Origin: Phycisphaera sp.
GTDB taxonomy: Bacteria > Planctomycetota > Phycisphaerae > Phycisphaerales > SM1A02
Direction: 5' to 3'
Assembly (NCBI GenBank): GCA_016124975.1
Contig: WGMP01000023.1
Location: 57,996 to 121,995, forward strand
Length of the DNA: 64,000 nucleotides
Shown here: positions 17,829 through 27,906 of the stretch, in pieces
Position numbering within the stretch: position 1 is the first letter of the stretch
Layout: the number at the start of each line of letters is the position of its first letter
Translations under genes and position numbers: made by a program
Notes under the pieces: generated by a model
What the model saw: only the letters and a program-made list of their open reading frames with translations
Told to the model about the DNA's origin: nothing
Database searches by the model: none

Positions 17829-18368
17829 TTACGGGTTTACGGCCGGCGCGCGAGCCGAACTCGCCGCGCTCGGAACCGCGCCCGAACCCGAGAACCCGAC
17901 CTCCGTGCGCAGGATGCCCGCCTCGTAGAGGATTCGGGCAAACGACTGGGGGTCGCGGTATCGCAGCGTTCCCTCGATGCGCCAGCCATCGCCGCCCGAT
18001 GCGCCCGACGCGCGCCCGACGCTCGCAGATGGGAGCACCGCGGGGATCACGGCCTCGACGGTTCGGCCAGGCGGAAGCGCTCGCTGCGCCGACCACACGC
18101 CTTCGTAGCGGGCGCCGTCGTCGAGGACGACCGCGTAGTCGTAGCGCACCAGTTCGACCTCGTCGCGGCCGGGGTTCGTGAGCTCAAGCACGATGCCCAC
18201 CTTGGTCGCGTCGTCGGCCGTCTCTCCGACCTGCATCCTCGAGGCGGACACGGTCGGACGCACCACGCCGCACCCCGCGGCGCACAGCGCGAGCAGGACC
18301 GCGGGCAGCGCCGCAGTGCGCAGGACGGAACGGCTCCCTGAATCACCAGAGTCGAAGGTCGCGATCAT
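17829..18368 (-). CDS. Lipoprotein, possibly with a LEA14/WHy-like domain
   Basis: A 179-residue protein with a signal peptide ending in lipobox ALCAAGC (Cys33). The mature part, with pattern VGIVLELTNPGRDEVELVRYDYAVVL then WSAQRALPPGRTVEAVIP, resembles the beta-sandwich of LEA14/WHy proteins, but this is by eye only. ATG 18368 gives the signal peptide. No Shine-Dalgarno is present; a TACAGT box ends 8 nt upstream. It is divergent from the large propeller gene with only 58 bp between the two start codons. Confidence 0.65.
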   Translation of the reverse strand: MIATFDSGDSGSRSVLRTAALPAVLLALCAAGCGVVRPTVSASRMQVGETADDATKVGIVLELTNPGRDEVELVRYDYAVVLDDGARYEGVWSAQRALPPGRTVEAVIPAVLPSASVGRASGASGGDGWRIEGTLRYRDPQSFARILYEAGILRTEVGFSGSGAVPSAASSARAPAVNP

Positions 18369-18376
18369 CGCGGCGC

Positions 18377-18382
18377 ACTGTA
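18377..18382 (-). promoter_or_regulatory. Putative -10 box TACAGT, leaderless promoter
   Basis: Minus-strand GCTACAGT ends 8 nt before ATG 18368. It lies back to back with the box at 18414-18419 serving the divergent gene. Confidence 0.45.
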
Positions 18383-18413
18383 GCGGGGAACCTCCGCCAT
18401 GTCGTGGAACCGC

Positions 18414-18419
18414 TACGCT
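18414..18419 (+). promoter_or_regulatory. Putative -10 box TACGCT, leaderless promoter of the propeller gene
   Basis: GCTACGCT ends 7 nt before ATG 18427 with no Shine-Dalgarno between. Confidence 0.45.
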
Positions 18420-18426
18420 TCGCGGC

Positions 18427-21400
18427 ATGCCTGAGACGCGCCCTGATTCCTGCGCGAAGCTCGCCGAGCGACGGACGCAGGCCGCGCGACGCCGTGCGGG
18501 AGTCCTCGCGGCGGCGGTCGCAGCAGCGCTCGCCTTCGCGCCCGCGCAGCGCCCCGCGTCGGCGCAGGAGACGGTGCCCGCGATCGCGGACTCGCCCACC
18601 GCGCAGACCCTCTTCGACGACGCCGTGTCGCAGGCGGCCGCCAACCCCGCGGAGGCCGCGCGCCTCGTGCGGAGGCTGCTCGACGAGTACCGCGGCCAGG
18701 TGCTGCGCGTGGCGCGCGATCCCGACGAGCGGTTCGCGTCGGTCGCGGACGAGGCCGAGCGGCTGCTTCTTGCGAATCCAGAGGTCCTCGCGCGGTTCCG
18801 CGCCTTGGAAGGCCGCGCCGCGGAGCGGCTGCTCGAGTCGGAAGGCGCCCGCGTGACAGCCGCCGCGCGAAGGCTCACGCGCGCGGGGCTCGTGGCGTCG
18901 CTTGCCCTCTGTGAGCGCGCCCTTTTGCGCGACGCGCCCGACGAGGCGCGCGCGATCCTCGCGCGGGTGGCCGCGCACCCCGATCTTGCGGGGCGCGAGC
19001 GCGTCGCCTTCGAAGCCTTCAGCGCGATGGCTGCGCGCCGCATCGGAGACACGGCGTCGGCAGAGGCCGCGCAGCGGCGTCTCGAGGCCCTTCGCGACGG
19101 CGCCGCGGCGGAACTTGCGGCGGAGATCGACGCCGCCGACGCGCAAGTCGGGCGCACCGCGCCGCGCACGGCGGTCGCCTCGGCGCGCAGCCCGCTTGCC
19201 GCGGGCGGCGCTGCGGAAGTCCCGAACTCCGACTGGCGCGAGATCTGGTCGATCGAGCTCGACGCCACGCTCTTCCGCCGCATCTTCGACGGAGCCGCGT
19301 CCGCGGTCGGTGCGCGCACCATCGAGCGCGCCCGCCAGGACGCCAACTGGATGACCGCGGTTCCGACCGTGCTCGGGCGCACGGTCTATCTCTGCGAGGG
19401 CCAGCGCGTGCGCGCGGTCGATGTCGACTCGCGCGACGAGCGCTGGTCGCGCCCACTCGGCGGCGTCGGCGTCGAGCGCGATGTCGGCGGCGCGGTCGAC
19501 CTCTCCGCGATCGCCGTCGACGAGGGCGCGCTCGTTGTCTTCGGCGGCCACGCCTTCCCGAACGCCCGCAGCGGCCCCGCGCGCGTGTGGTGCCTCGAGC
19601 CAGAGGACGGCGCGGTGCGCTGGTCCGTCGACCTCGACGGCCACGAGCGCCGCGCCGACTTCGAGGGGCTCTACCCCGTCGGTGCACCCGTCCTTCTCCC
19701 CGAGGTCGTCGTCGTGGCGGCGCGGAAGTCGACGCAGCGTCTCGAGCAGGTCGACTGGATCGTGGCGCTCGACAGGGCGGACGGATCCGTGCGCTGGGCC
19801 AGCACGGTCGCAGGCGCGCCGAGCACCCGCATGACCGCCGCGCGGCGCCACGCTGGGCTTGCGCGCGATGGCGACGCCGTGATCGTCTCAAGCCCGCTCG
19901 GCGTGACGGCCCGCATTCGCGCCGACGACGGCTCGATCGAGTGGTTGCGACGGGTGCCGGTGCCGCTGCGCGAGACGCGCGGCTCCACCGAGCCGTGGGA
20001 GTTCGGCGGCCCCGTGGTGGCGGGTGGCCGCGTCATCGTGCTCTCGCCCGATGAGTCGGAGATCCATGCGCTCGATGGCACGACGGGGCGGCTTCTCGAG
20101 GCGCGGCCGGCGGGACTTGGCTCGGGTTGGGAGGCGCCGCGATACCTCGTCGCCGCGCGCCTGGCGTCCGCAGCCTCAGTCGCGCCCGGGCAGGGAGCGC
20201 CGACAGAGATCGTCCTCGGCGTCGGCGTCGACATCGTGGCCTACGACCCGCGCGATCTCGGACGGCGGCTTTGGGCCTTGTCCGACGCGCTCCGCGCAGG
20301 CGGCATCGTGCGCACGGGCGTCGAGAACCGCTCGGGGGTGCGCGGCCGCGTCAGCGTGGCGGGCGACACCGTGCTTGTCCCGGGCGTCGACGACTTCCTC
20401 GTCCTCTCGCTCGAGACAGGCGCCCTGCGCGCGCGGATCGAAGGACAGCGCCCCGCGAACGCGGTCCTTCTTGAGGACCGCATCGTCGCTGCTGGCGACG
20501 ACGCGCTTCGTATCCTGATGCCGTCCGATCGCGCAGAGTCGATCCTGCGCGATCGGCTCGCTGCGTCGCCCGACGACCCGGGCGCGGCGCTCGCCCTCGT
20601 CGAGCTTGCCCGCGCCACGGGACGCACCACGCTCGCGCTCGATGCGGCGCGCGCGGGCGTCTCCGCGGTCGGCAGGGGGTTCGGCGGCGAGGCGATCCGC
20701 CGGGCGCTGCTCGACCAGCTCATCGACCTCGCCTCCGCGAAGCCCGATCTCGGTGCGGAGCTCTTCACGCTCGCCGCGGAGCTTGCCGACACGGCTGCGC
20801 TCCGCGTGCGCTTGGCGCTTGCGCGAGGCGAGTTCCTCCGCGGCGCAGGGCGGGCGTCCGAGGCGATTCGCGAATGGTCGGCGCTCGCGGCCGACCCCGT
20901 GCTGTCGCGCGAGTTCGTGGTCGAGGAGGGCATCTCCCGCAGCGCGCGCAACGATGTCCTGCGCCGCATCGCGCGCACCACCGCGCGGGATGTCGACGCG
21001 ACCACCGCCCTCGACCAGTCGGCCGCCCGCGACCTCGCGACGCTCGATGCAGCAGGCGCAACCGACGCCCAGCTCGCAGAGTTCGTGCGCGACAGGCCCC
21101 GCACGGCTGCATCCGTCGACGCCGCCCGCAGAATCGCCGCGCGCGCGGAACCGAGGCTCGGGCAGGCGGCGCTCCAGTCCGCGCTGCACGATTGCCTCGT
21201 GCCGCCCGCGCGGCTCGACCTCGTCGACGCGCTCGTCGAGGAGCTCGTGCGCACCGCCCCGACGCCAGCGGCCGCCGAAGCGATCCGACGCCGCACCGCT
21301 GAACTGCTCGTCGCCAGCGGCCGCGAGTCGCCGCTTCTCGGTGCACGGACGCAGCGCTTCCCCGCGGTAGGCGCGCAGCCCGGCGCAGGCCTCGACCTCC

Positions 21401-22710
21401 GCAGCCGCCTCGTCCGCCTCACGGGAAGCGCGTTCCTGACGCGCGATCCCTCGATGGTGCTCGCCGTCGGCGACGGCGCGCTCATGCGGCTCGACGCTCG
21501 GCCTGAGTCGCGCGACGGCGCAGGCGCACTGCAGCCCTTGTGGCGCCTCAGGCTCGACGACCGCGACCCGACCGTCCTCCACGCGGGCGATCGCATCGTG
21601 CTCTGGCAGTCGCTGCCAGGCGTCACCGAGTCGGCCATGGTGATCGACCCCTCGAGCGGCGTGGTCGAGCTCGCGACGCCACGCACCGCCGAGATCTGGA
21701 CCGCGAGCGAAGGGGGCGACGAGCGGCCTGGCGCCGTCACGAACCTCGATGGCGGTGCCTTCGTCTCGGCGCAGGTGCTTCCCTTCTGCGACGGCGAGAC
21801 GCTGGCGCTCGTCCGCCGCAACGGCGACCTCGCGCGCTTCTCGGTCGGCGGTCCGCGCGAGGCGCCGCAGCTCGCGCGCGGCGCGCTGCAGCAGGTCTTC
21901 AGCGCGTCGCTCGACGACGGGGTCCTGACGCTCGGCGGCCGCGGCGGACAGCGCAGCGACCCGCGCCCGCTCGCTGTCTTCCTCGACGCGCGCTCGCTCG
22001 AGACGCTCCACTCGTTCGAGCCCGTGAGCGGTCAGGAGATCCGCTGGGCCCGCGCCAGCGCGCTCGGCGAGCTCTTCGTCGGAACCGCCGCAGGCATCGA
22101 GCGCTGGGTGACGGGCGCCGACGGCGTGCCGCGCGCCGAGCTCGTCACCTCGACGAACGACGCAGCCGCCACCGACGCACCGATCCTCCTCGGCGCGCGG
22201 CTCCTCGTCCTCGACCGCAACGACCGCCCGCTCCTCCTGCCCCTCTTCGAGGGCTCGATCACGGCGGTCGAAGAGCCCGAGCCCGTCGTGCCCGACGAGT
22301 TCGGCCAGGCGCTCTCCCTGCGTGGCCTTCTGCCGCTGCCGCAGGGGCTCCTCATCCACCTCGAGCACCGCTGCATACTGCTCGGCCACGACGGAAGCAT
22401 CATCGGCGTCGACTCGACGGCCGGCGAACGCAACTTCACCTTCGTGCTTCCCACGCGCGACGCGCTCCTCCAGTTCAACGGCCTCGGCGGCCGTCAGGTG
22501 CCTGGCGCGGGCGCAGGAACATTCCGCATCGACTTCTCGTATCTCGTCCAGCGGCTCGACCCCGCGAAGGGGCTTCGCCTCGAGGGGGTCCCGCTCGAGG
22601 TCCGCTGCCCGAACCAGCGCGCCGACAGGGCGCTCGTCGTCGACGGGTGGCTGCTCCTTTCCTCAAGTCAGGGAACAACCGCCGTGCCGCTTCCCGCAGA
22701 TGAGGGATAG
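18427..22710 (+). CDS. Very large exported PQQ-like beta-propeller protein
   Basis: A 1427-residue protein with a twin-arginine-free signal peptide (VLAAAVAAALAFAPAQRPASAQE). Residues up to about 250 are helical and TPR-like. From about 300 on there are repeated propeller blades of PQQ type, each with a motif such as VRAVDVDSRDERW, WIVALDRADGSVRW or IHALDGTTGRLLE. A helical stretch near 710-960 separates a second propeller-like part. This fits an exported scaffold or sensor protein; no enzyme residues are recognised. ATG 18427 has no Shine-Dalgarno and a TACGCT box 7 nt upstream. Such long PQQ-repeat proteins are frequent in planctomycetes. Confidence 0.8.
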   Translation: MPETRPDSCAKLAERRTQAARRRAGVLAAAVAAALAFAPAQRPASAQETVPAIADSPTAQTLFDDAVSQAAANPAEAARLVRRLLDEYRGQVLRVARDPDERFASVADEAERLLLANPEVLARFRALEGRAAERLLESEGARVTAAARRLTRAGLVASLALCERALLRDAPDEARAILARVAAHPDLAGRERVAFEAFSAMAARRIGDTASAEAAQRRLEALRDGAAAELAAEIDAADAQVGRTAPRTAVASARSPLAAGGAAEVPNSDWREIWSIELDATLFRRIFDGAASAVGARTIERARQDANWMTAVPTVLGRTVYLCEGQRVRAVDVDSRDERWSRPLGGVGVERDVGGAVDLSAIAVDEGALVVFGGHAFPNARSGPARVWCLEPEDGAVRWSVDLDGHERRADFEGLYPVGAPVLLPEVVVVAARKSTQRLEQVDWIVALDRADGSVRWASTVAGAPSTRMTAARRHAGLARDGDAVIVSSPLGVTARIRADDGSIEWLRRVPVPLRETRGSTEPWEFGGPVVAGGRVIVLSPDESEIHALDGTTGRLLEARPAGLGSGWEAPRYLVAARLASAASVAPGQGAPTEIVLGVGVDIVAYDPRDLGRRLWALSDALRAGGIVRTGVENRSGVRGRVSVAGDTVLVPGVDDFLVLSLETGALRARIEGQRPANAVLLEDRIVAAGDDALRILMPSDRAESILRDRLAASPDDPGAALALVELARATGRTTLALDAARAGVSAVGRGFGGEAIRRALLDQLIDLASAKPDLGAELFTLAAELADTAALRVRLALARGEFLRGAGRASEAIREWSALAADPVLSREFVVEEGISRSARNDVLRRIARTTARDVDATTALDQSAARDLATLDAAGATDAQLAEFVRDRPRTAASVDAARRIAARAEPRLGQAALQSALHDCLVPPARLDLVDALVEELVRTAPTPAAAEAIRRRTAELLVASGRESPLLGARTQRFPAVGAQPGAGLDLRSRLVRLTGSAFLTRDPSMVLAVGDGALMRLDARPESRDGAGALQPLWRLRLDDRDPTVLHAGDRIVLWQSLPGVTESAMVIDPSSGVVELATPRTAEIWTASEGGDERPGAVTNLDGGAFVSAQVLPFCDGETLALVRRNGDLARFSVGGPREAPQLARGALQQVFSASLDDGVLTLGGRGGQRSDPRPLAVFLDARSLETLHSFEPVSGQEIRWARASALGELFVGTAAGIERWVTGADGVPRAELVTSTNDAAATDAPILLGARLLVLDRNDRPLLLPLFEGSITAVEEPEPVVPDEFGQALSLRGLLPLPQGLLIHLEHRCILLGHDGSIIGVDSTAGERNFTFVLPTRDALLQFNGLGGRQVPGAGAGTFRIDFSYLVQRLDPAKGLRLEGVPLEVRCPNQRADRALVVDGWLLLSSSQGTTAVPLPADEG

Positions 22711-22956
22711 GCTCCGCCCCTTCGTCGCCACGAATCGCTCCGAGGGGTTGACAGGCGGCCATTCGGACGCGACAACTCCCCCCGCTCCCTGCACGGGGCG
22801 CGCAGGCCCCGCTCCTGCGTCGTCTCGGCTCGTCAGCGAGGCACTCCGACCATTCGACCGTGTTCCGTTCAGCAAACGGGGGGCTCCGTCCGATAGAGGC
22901 GGCTGCAGGGAACTGAGGCGGGCAACCGCCAAGATTGCCACAGGAATCAGACGACC
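22711..22956. other. Gap with a possible -35 element
   Basis: This 246-bp gap contains a perfect TTGACA at 22748-22753, but the hexamer 17 nt on (GACAAC) is a poor -10 and it lies about 200 bp before the next start. No gene is supported here. Confidence 0.3.
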
Positions 22957-23442
22957 ATGACTTCGCTCCCCACCGACCGTCCCGAGACCGCGACCTTCAT
23001 CCTGCCCTCCGCGGAGCCAGCGCACCTCTTGAGCGGCTTCACAGGCGACGGCTGGTCTGGCGGCGTCGGTTCGTACTGCTACACCATCTGCGGGCAGGCC
23101 CTCTTGGGCGTTGCTGAAGTCATGGCGCAGACCTCCACCGAGGTGATCGCGCGCGACGAGGACGAGGACGCCGATTTCGAGATCGACGACGACGACGATT
23201 TCGGCGAGGAAGACGACTTCGGCGACGAGGACTCCGAACTCGATGAAGACGAGGACGAGGAGGACGAGGAGGAGGACGAAGACGACTTCGACGACCTCGA
23301 CGAAGAGGAAGAGGACGAGGAAGAAGAAGAGGAAGAGGAAGAAGACGAAGAGGAGCTCGAGGAAGACGAAGAGGAAGACGAGTTCGGCGACGAGGAAGAG
23401 GACTTCCTCGACGACGAGGACCTCGACGACGAAGACGAGTGA
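22957..23442 (+). CDS. Extremely acidic D/E-rich protein
   Basis: A 161-residue open frame whose last ~95 residues are about 80 percent Asp or Glu, broken only by scattered Phe, Leu, Gly, Ile and Ser. Such tails are disordered and polyanionic; they can mimic nucleic acid or bind basic proteins or cations. The N-terminal 60 residues include Cys and Tyr (YCYTICG) and match nothing I know. The start is uncertain: ATG 22957 has only AGGA at a long distance; ATG 23122 (MAQTSTEVIARDEDED) would give a 106-residue, nearly all-acidic protein. It is not part of an obvious operon. Confidence 0.6.
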   Translation: MTSLPTDRPETATFILPSAEPAHLLSGFTGDGWSGGVGSYCYTICGQALLGVAEVMAQTSTEVIARDEDEDADFEIDDDDDFGEEDDFGDEDSELDEDEDEEDEEEDEDDFDDLDEEEEDEEEEEEEEEDEEELEEDEEEDEFGDEEEDFLDDEDLDDEDE

Positions 23443-23582
23443 TCGTCGGGCTTCGCGGCCGCTTTGCGCGGCTCGCTCGCGCGCCGGTCGGCGTGCCTTC
23501 CCTGTGGGCGAATCACGCCGCTCTTCAGTCCCCGCTGAGTCGCTGAGACGAATCGCTGGGATCAAACACCGAGAGAAAACGC

Positions 23583-23608
23583 CGACACGAAGCACCGACA
23601 CGAAGCAC
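23583..23608. repeat. Two tandem copies of a 13-bp unit
   Basis: The unit CGACACGAAGCAC occurs at 23583-23595 and 23596-23608 in the 246-bp gap between the acidic protein and the end of the secretion operon. Nothing else is recognised in that gap. Confidence 0.7.
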
Positions 23609-23688
23609 CGAGGCGCCCGAGCATCGGCTCACGGCTGCGCCGGCGTGCTTCGCCTGGCGCATCTCCATCGGCACCCTGCGTCACGCCG

Positions 23689-24990
23689 TCAGCGGCGAAG
23701 CCCGCGCGTCGGCGCGATCGTCACCCGCGTAAGCCGTGCCTTGCCGCGCTCCGGCGTGAAGAGGAGCACCGCGGGCCTGCCGTCGGGCGCCCGCATCGAC
23801 CTCGGAATCGCCAGCTGGGGAAGAACGACCACTGCATCCGCGGGGTCCGCTGTCGTCGCGTCGGTCTCGAGGAGCACGCGCCCATCCGCGAGCGCCACGG
23901 CGTTTCCCGCGTCGAGCCGAGCCCACGCAAGGCAGCGGATCCGAAGCGGTGCAGGCTCGCCCTCACGCGTCACCCGCACGATCGAGTTGAGCTCGGGGTG
24001 GAAGAAGAGGAAGTCCGCGCCGCCGCCGTCTGGCGAGCCTTCGCCCCCGCGCACGAAGCTGTCGAGATGCCCTTGCGGAGTCGCCATCTGCGCCACGACG
24101 GCGTCGTCGGCGCGGTCGCTGATTTCGATGCGGCGAATGGCCGCCGATTCGCCCGCGGTCGATCCGCCTGCGCGCGCGAGTTCACGAAGGTCCGCCACCA
24201 CGAGTTCCGCGACTCCGTCGCGCACCGCGAAGGCATGAAGCAGCGCCCCGTCGGGGCCAAGCGCGGGATAGACATGGCTGCGCAGCCCGTCGCCGCCGAT
24301 CCGAAGGGTGCGGCCTTCCGTGCGCACGACGATGTCGAAGGCGCGGTCGCGGACATCGCGCGTGGCGTAGGCGAGCGCGTCGTCGGGGCCGAGCGTCGCG
24401 AAGGCGTTCACGCGTCCGTCCTGGACGAGCCATTCGGGCTCGTAACCCTCGCTTCCGCGCGGGGCCCCCCAGCGGATGCGGCCGATCCATCGGGCGCCGT
24501 CGGGGCGGGGGCTCTCGATCAGGACGCCCGTGTCGTCGGCCGCGCGACCGAGCACGAATCCCGCGCCTGTCTCGCCAAGCCGGACGATGCCGCGCTCGTC
24601 GAGCCGGTAGAGCGCGATGCGCGACGCACGCGGTGGGCGCTGCCCGGGACGCGCGAGCGCGGTGGCGAGGTCAGGTGGCTCGCCCGTCTGGACGGCGAGG
24701 AAGCGGCCATTCGGCGAGATCACGGGCAGCGTGAAGCCGTCGGTCTCGACCGTGCCGAGCTGCAGGAACTCAAGCGAGGGGAGCCCCGCGACAGCGGCGG
24801 CGCCCGCGCCGCGTGCACCTGGCGCCGGCACATCCGACACGCGCTCGCCGCGCATGGCGCCAGCGTCACCCGTAGGCGCCAGGCCCACGGGCTCGGCGCG
24901 TCGAGGCGGCGCCTCGCACGCCGTCGCCGTCGCCGCCGCCAGCAGCGCGGCCGTCAGCACCCATCGCGCCGCGTCACTCGGCCGAGGCAT
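23689..24990 (-). CDS. Lipoprotein-like exported protein at the end of the T2SS operon
   Basis: A 433-residue protein with an N-terminal hydrophobic stretch ending AAATATAC, a weak lipobox, so probably a lipoprotein. The body has repeated blade-like segments (ISPNGRFLAVQTG, LRSHVYPALGPDGALLHAF) of the TolB/WD40 style. I do not recognise a family. It overlaps the 3' end of the secretin gene by 17 nt when started at ATG 24990, so it belongs to the operon; ATG 25008 and 25023 are alternatives. A role beside the secretin (pilotin-like or accessory) is plausible from position only. Confidence 0.6.
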   Translation of the reverse strand: MPRPSDAARWVLTAALLAAATATACEAPPRRAEPVGLAPTGDAGAMRGERVSDVPAPGARGAGAAAVAGLPSLEFLQLGTVETDGFTLPVISPNGRFLAVQTGEPPDLATALARPGQRPPRASRIALYRLDERGIVRLGETGAGFVLGRAADDTGVLIESPRPDGARWIGRIRWGAPRGSEGYEPEWLVQDGRVNAFATLGPDDALAYATRDVRDRAFDIVVRTEGRTLRIGGDGLRSHVYPALGPDGALLHAFAVRDGVAELVVADLRELARAGGSTAGESAAIRRIEISDRADDAVVAQMATPQGHLDSFVRGGEGSPDGGGADFLFFHPELNSIVRVTREGEPAPLRIRCLAWARLDAGNAVALADGRVLLETDATTADPADAVVVLPQLAIPRSMRAPDGRPAVLLFTPERGKARLTRVTIAPTRGLRR

Positions 24991-27820
24991 TTCCAGCGCC
25001 CGCGGCATCCGCGCCCGACGCATCCTTCTCGACCGCCTTCCCGTTCTTCAGCTCCTCGAAGAACTTGCTCTCCTTGAGGAGCTCCTGCGAGCCCTTGTCG
25101 AGCGGCTCCTGCAGGAGGCGCAGGCGCTCGCGCTCCTCGAGGTTGAAGTTGTCGTCGTTCGCATCGGGGTTCTCGACGACGAGCGGCACGAGGAAGACGA
25201 CGAGCTCGACGACTTCCTTCGAGCGCTCGGTCGAGCTGAACGCTGCACCGAGGATCGGGATGTCGCCGAGGAACGGAATGCGCCGGTCGATCTGCGTCTC
25301 CTGCTCGCGGCGGATGCCCGAGATCACGATGGTCTGGCCGTTCTTCACGGTGACGGTCGTGTTGGTCTCGCGACGGTCGACGACGGGGTTCGAGTTGATC
25401 GTGGTCGTCGAGAGGTTCGAGAGGAGGATCTTCACCTCCATCGCGACATTGTTCTCCTGCGTGATGCGCGGCCGCACGTTGATGCCGACGCCGACGAACT
25501 GCTGGTCGAAGTCGGTGGTCGTGCCCGCTGCGCCCGAGGTCTCGCCCTGGAGGAACGACACATCGCTGCCCGCCTCGAACTTCGCTTCCTTATTGTCGGA
25601 GGTGAAGACGCGCGGCTGCTGCAGGATGCGCACGCTGTTGTCGGTCGACAGCGCCTGCAGGAAGAACGCGAGGTCGTCGGTGGTCGAGATCGTGAGCGTG
25701 CTCGAGTTGAACCACGGGTTCGCGAAGTTGTTGTCGCTGTCGCCCGTGCCCGACTTCTCGAGCTCGAGGCCGATGTTGCCCGTCACCGAGTTCTCAGAGC
25801 CGTTGAGCGGCGAGGAGAAGTCGCCCACGCGGCCGATGCGCGCGCCCCACGAGAAGCCGTCGCCGACCTTCACCTCTGCGAGCACCGCGGTGATCATGAC
25901 CTGGCGACCTGGCTTGTCGAGGTCCTCGATGATCTCGATGACCTTCTTCTCGACCTCCGGCGGTGCCATGACGAGGACCGAGTTCTGCGATGCGTTCGGC
26001 ACGATGCGGCTGCGGCCGATGAGTCCGCTGACTTCCGTCGGCGTGCCGCCCGAGGTCGCGCCCGCGCGGCCGCCCTGCCAGGGGAACCGGAGCTGGTTCG
26101 TGTTCGCCGAGCCCGCTGCGCCGCCCGTCTGTCCCGAGGCTTCGTCGCCGCTGAAGCTCTGGCTCAGGCCCGTGAGGCCTTCCTCGGGAAGACGCAGACC
26201 CGCCTCAGTGCCCGACTGGGCGAGCAGCGTGTTGAGGATCTCGCTCAGCTCGACCGCGCTTGCGTGCTTGAGCGGCACGTTCTTCGGGAGGCCAGAGGTG
26301 AAGGGCTGGTCGAGGTCGTCGATCCACTTGTCGAGCCACTCGAAGTTGTCGGGCGTCTTCGAGATCACGACGAGGCGGTTCGAGTCTGGATACGCCTCGA
26401 TCGAGAAGATGTTGGCGACCGCCGCCGTCGGCGACGATTCGCCCGACGCGCCGCCCTGCAGCGTCAGGACGCGGCCGCCCGCGGCGGCGCGGTTGGTGAT
26501 GCCGCCGCCAGCGCCGCCCGAACTGCTGCCAAGAAGCACGCCGAGGAGGTCTCGCACCTTGGCGGGATCCGCGTACTTGAGGTCGTAGGTGCGGAAGATG
26601 CTGCCCTGCGCGTTGGGCGGAAGATCCCACGCGCTCGCGATCAGGCGCTCGATCTCCATCAGCTGCGCAGGCGTCGCGCGGATCGTGATCGAGTTCATCG
26701 ACTGGAGCACGCTCACGATCGGCCCTGCGCCTGGCCCGCCGCCGCCCGTGGGCTGCCCCGGCTGGGGCACGGGCTGGCCGCGCTGCGTGCGCTGCTGGGT
26801 CCGCGCGGCGGACGAGCGCCCCGACCCGTCGTCCGCAAAGATGTCGCTGATCAGCGACGCGATCGTCGACGCGTCCTGGTACTGCAGGCGGATCGTCTTG
26901 GTCACGGAGTCGTTCCAAGACGGCACATCGAGCATGTTGATGAGGGTCTGGACCTTCTTCGCGAGGCCGATGTCGCCCGAGAGGATGATCTGGTTCGACC
27001 CGCCGTCGGCTTCCCACTTCACGTAGTCCTCGGGGAGCAGCGCCTGCATGCGCTCGAGGATGTCGGCCGCGCGCGAGTTCGACAGGCGGAAGACCTTGGT
27101 GACGAAGAGCCCGTTGTCGGGCATCGCCATCACGTCGTCGTTCGGTCCGAGCACGACGCCGGGCTGGGTGCGCGCGAACTCCGTCAGCTGCCCGATGAAG
27201 ATCATGTCCTCCGTCTCGGTGACGGCGAAGTTGTTCATCTTCAGCGCCTGGAACAGGAAGTCGAGCGCCTGGCTCTTCGGCACCTCGCGGTCGCCGACGA
27301 TGTTGAGACGCACGTTGCCGAGGCCCGTGGCGTTGTAGAAGACATGCTTCCCCGTCCACTCATAGATGATCGGAAGGATGTTCTCGATCGACTCGCCCTT
27401 GAGCGAGATCTTCACGAGGTTGTCGTCGAGCGTTCGTCGGCCCTTGCGGAGCCCCTGCAGTTGCGACGGTGGAGTCTCGGCGGGCGGCCGAGGGTCGAAG
27501 GTCGCCACGGTGCGGCGGTCCTGCGCTTCGGGGGCGGCGTCGCGCGCCGGCAGGGGCGCGGGCGCAGGGTCGGTCGCACGCGGAGCCTCGACGGGCGCAC
27601 CCGACGCTGGCTCGGCGGCGGGGGGATCAACGGGGTCGCCGCTCTGTGCGGCGGCGGGCGCATCCTGCGCGGCGGCCGCGCGGGGCGCAGGCTCGGGGCG
27701 ATTCGGGTCGTTGGCTGCGCCCGCGGCGACGGAAAGGAAGCCGCTCGCCGTCAGCACGGCGGTGGCGCGCACGATGTCGCTGAGGGAGACGCTCTGAAGA
27801 AGGGGTTGCGTGGAGGGCAC
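24974..27820 (-). CDS. gspD: Type II secretion outer-membrane secretin GspD
   Basis: A 948-residue secretin forming the outer-membrane channel of the T2SS. After an exported N-terminus and a Pro/Ala-rich linker (to ~115) come N0-type and repeated N1-N3 domains (for example ALDFLFQALKMNNFAVTETED and VLQSMNSITIRATPAQLMEIERL). The C-terminal secretin domain has PRVFTSDNKEAKFEAGSDV, VGINVRPRI and the closing VVISGIRREQ and RIPFLGDIPILGAAF. It is longer than typical GspD because of Gly/Gln-rich inserts between the N-domains. ATG 27820 is 113 bp after the stop of the GspC-like gene. Placement after all the other gsp genes is unusual. Confidence 0.94.
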   Translation of the reverse strand: MPSTQPLLQSVSLSDIVRATAVLTASGFLSVAAGAANDPNRPEPAPRAAAAQDAPAAAQSGDPVDPPAAEPASGAPVEAPRATDPAPAPLPARDAAPEAQDRRTVATFDPRPPAETPPSQLQGLRKGRRTLDDNLVKISLKGESIENILPIIYEWTGKHVFYNATGLGNVRLNIVGDREVPKSQALDFLFQALKMNNFAVTETEDMIFIGQLTEFARTQPGVVLGPNDDVMAMPDNGLFVTKVFRLSNSRAADILERMQALLPEDYVKWEADGGSNQIILSGDIGLAKKVQTLINMLDVPSWNDSVTKTIRLQYQDASTIASLISDIFADDGSGRSSAARTQQRTQRGQPVPQPGQPTGGGGPGAGPIVSVLQSMNSITIRATPAQLMEIERLIASAWDLPPNAQGSIFRTYDLKYADPAKVRDLLGVLLGSSSGGAGGGITNRAAAGGRVLTLQGGASGESSPTAAVANIFSIEAYPDSNRLVVISKTPDNFEWLDKWIDDLDQPFTSGLPKNVPLKHASAVELSEILNTLLAQSGTEAGLRLPEEGLTGLSQSFSGDEASGQTGGAAGSANTNQLRFPWQGGRAGATSGGTPTEVSGLIGRSRIVPNASQNSVLVMAPPEVEKKVIEIIEDLDKPGRQVMITAVLAEVKVGDGFSWGARIGRVGDFSSPLNGSENSVTGNIGLELEKSGTGDSDNNFANPWFNSSTLTISTTDDLAFFLQALSTDNSVRILQQPRVFTSDNKEAKFEAGSDVSFLQGETSGAAGTTTDFDQQFVGVGINVRPRITQENNVAMEVKILLSNLSTTTINSNPVVDRRETNTTVTVKNGQTIVISGIRREQETQIDRRIPFLGDIPILGAAFSSTERSKEVVELVVFLVPLVVENPDANDDNFNLEERERLRLLQEPLDKGSQELLKESKFFEELKNGKAVEKDASGADAAGAGNASAE

Positions 27821-27906
27821 GGTGGAGGGTCTCCGAGTCTTGCGTTGGGCCCGAGGGCCGAGTGTTCTTCGTGTCGTGATGCGTCGAGGGTGTGCGACCC
27901 GTCGGG

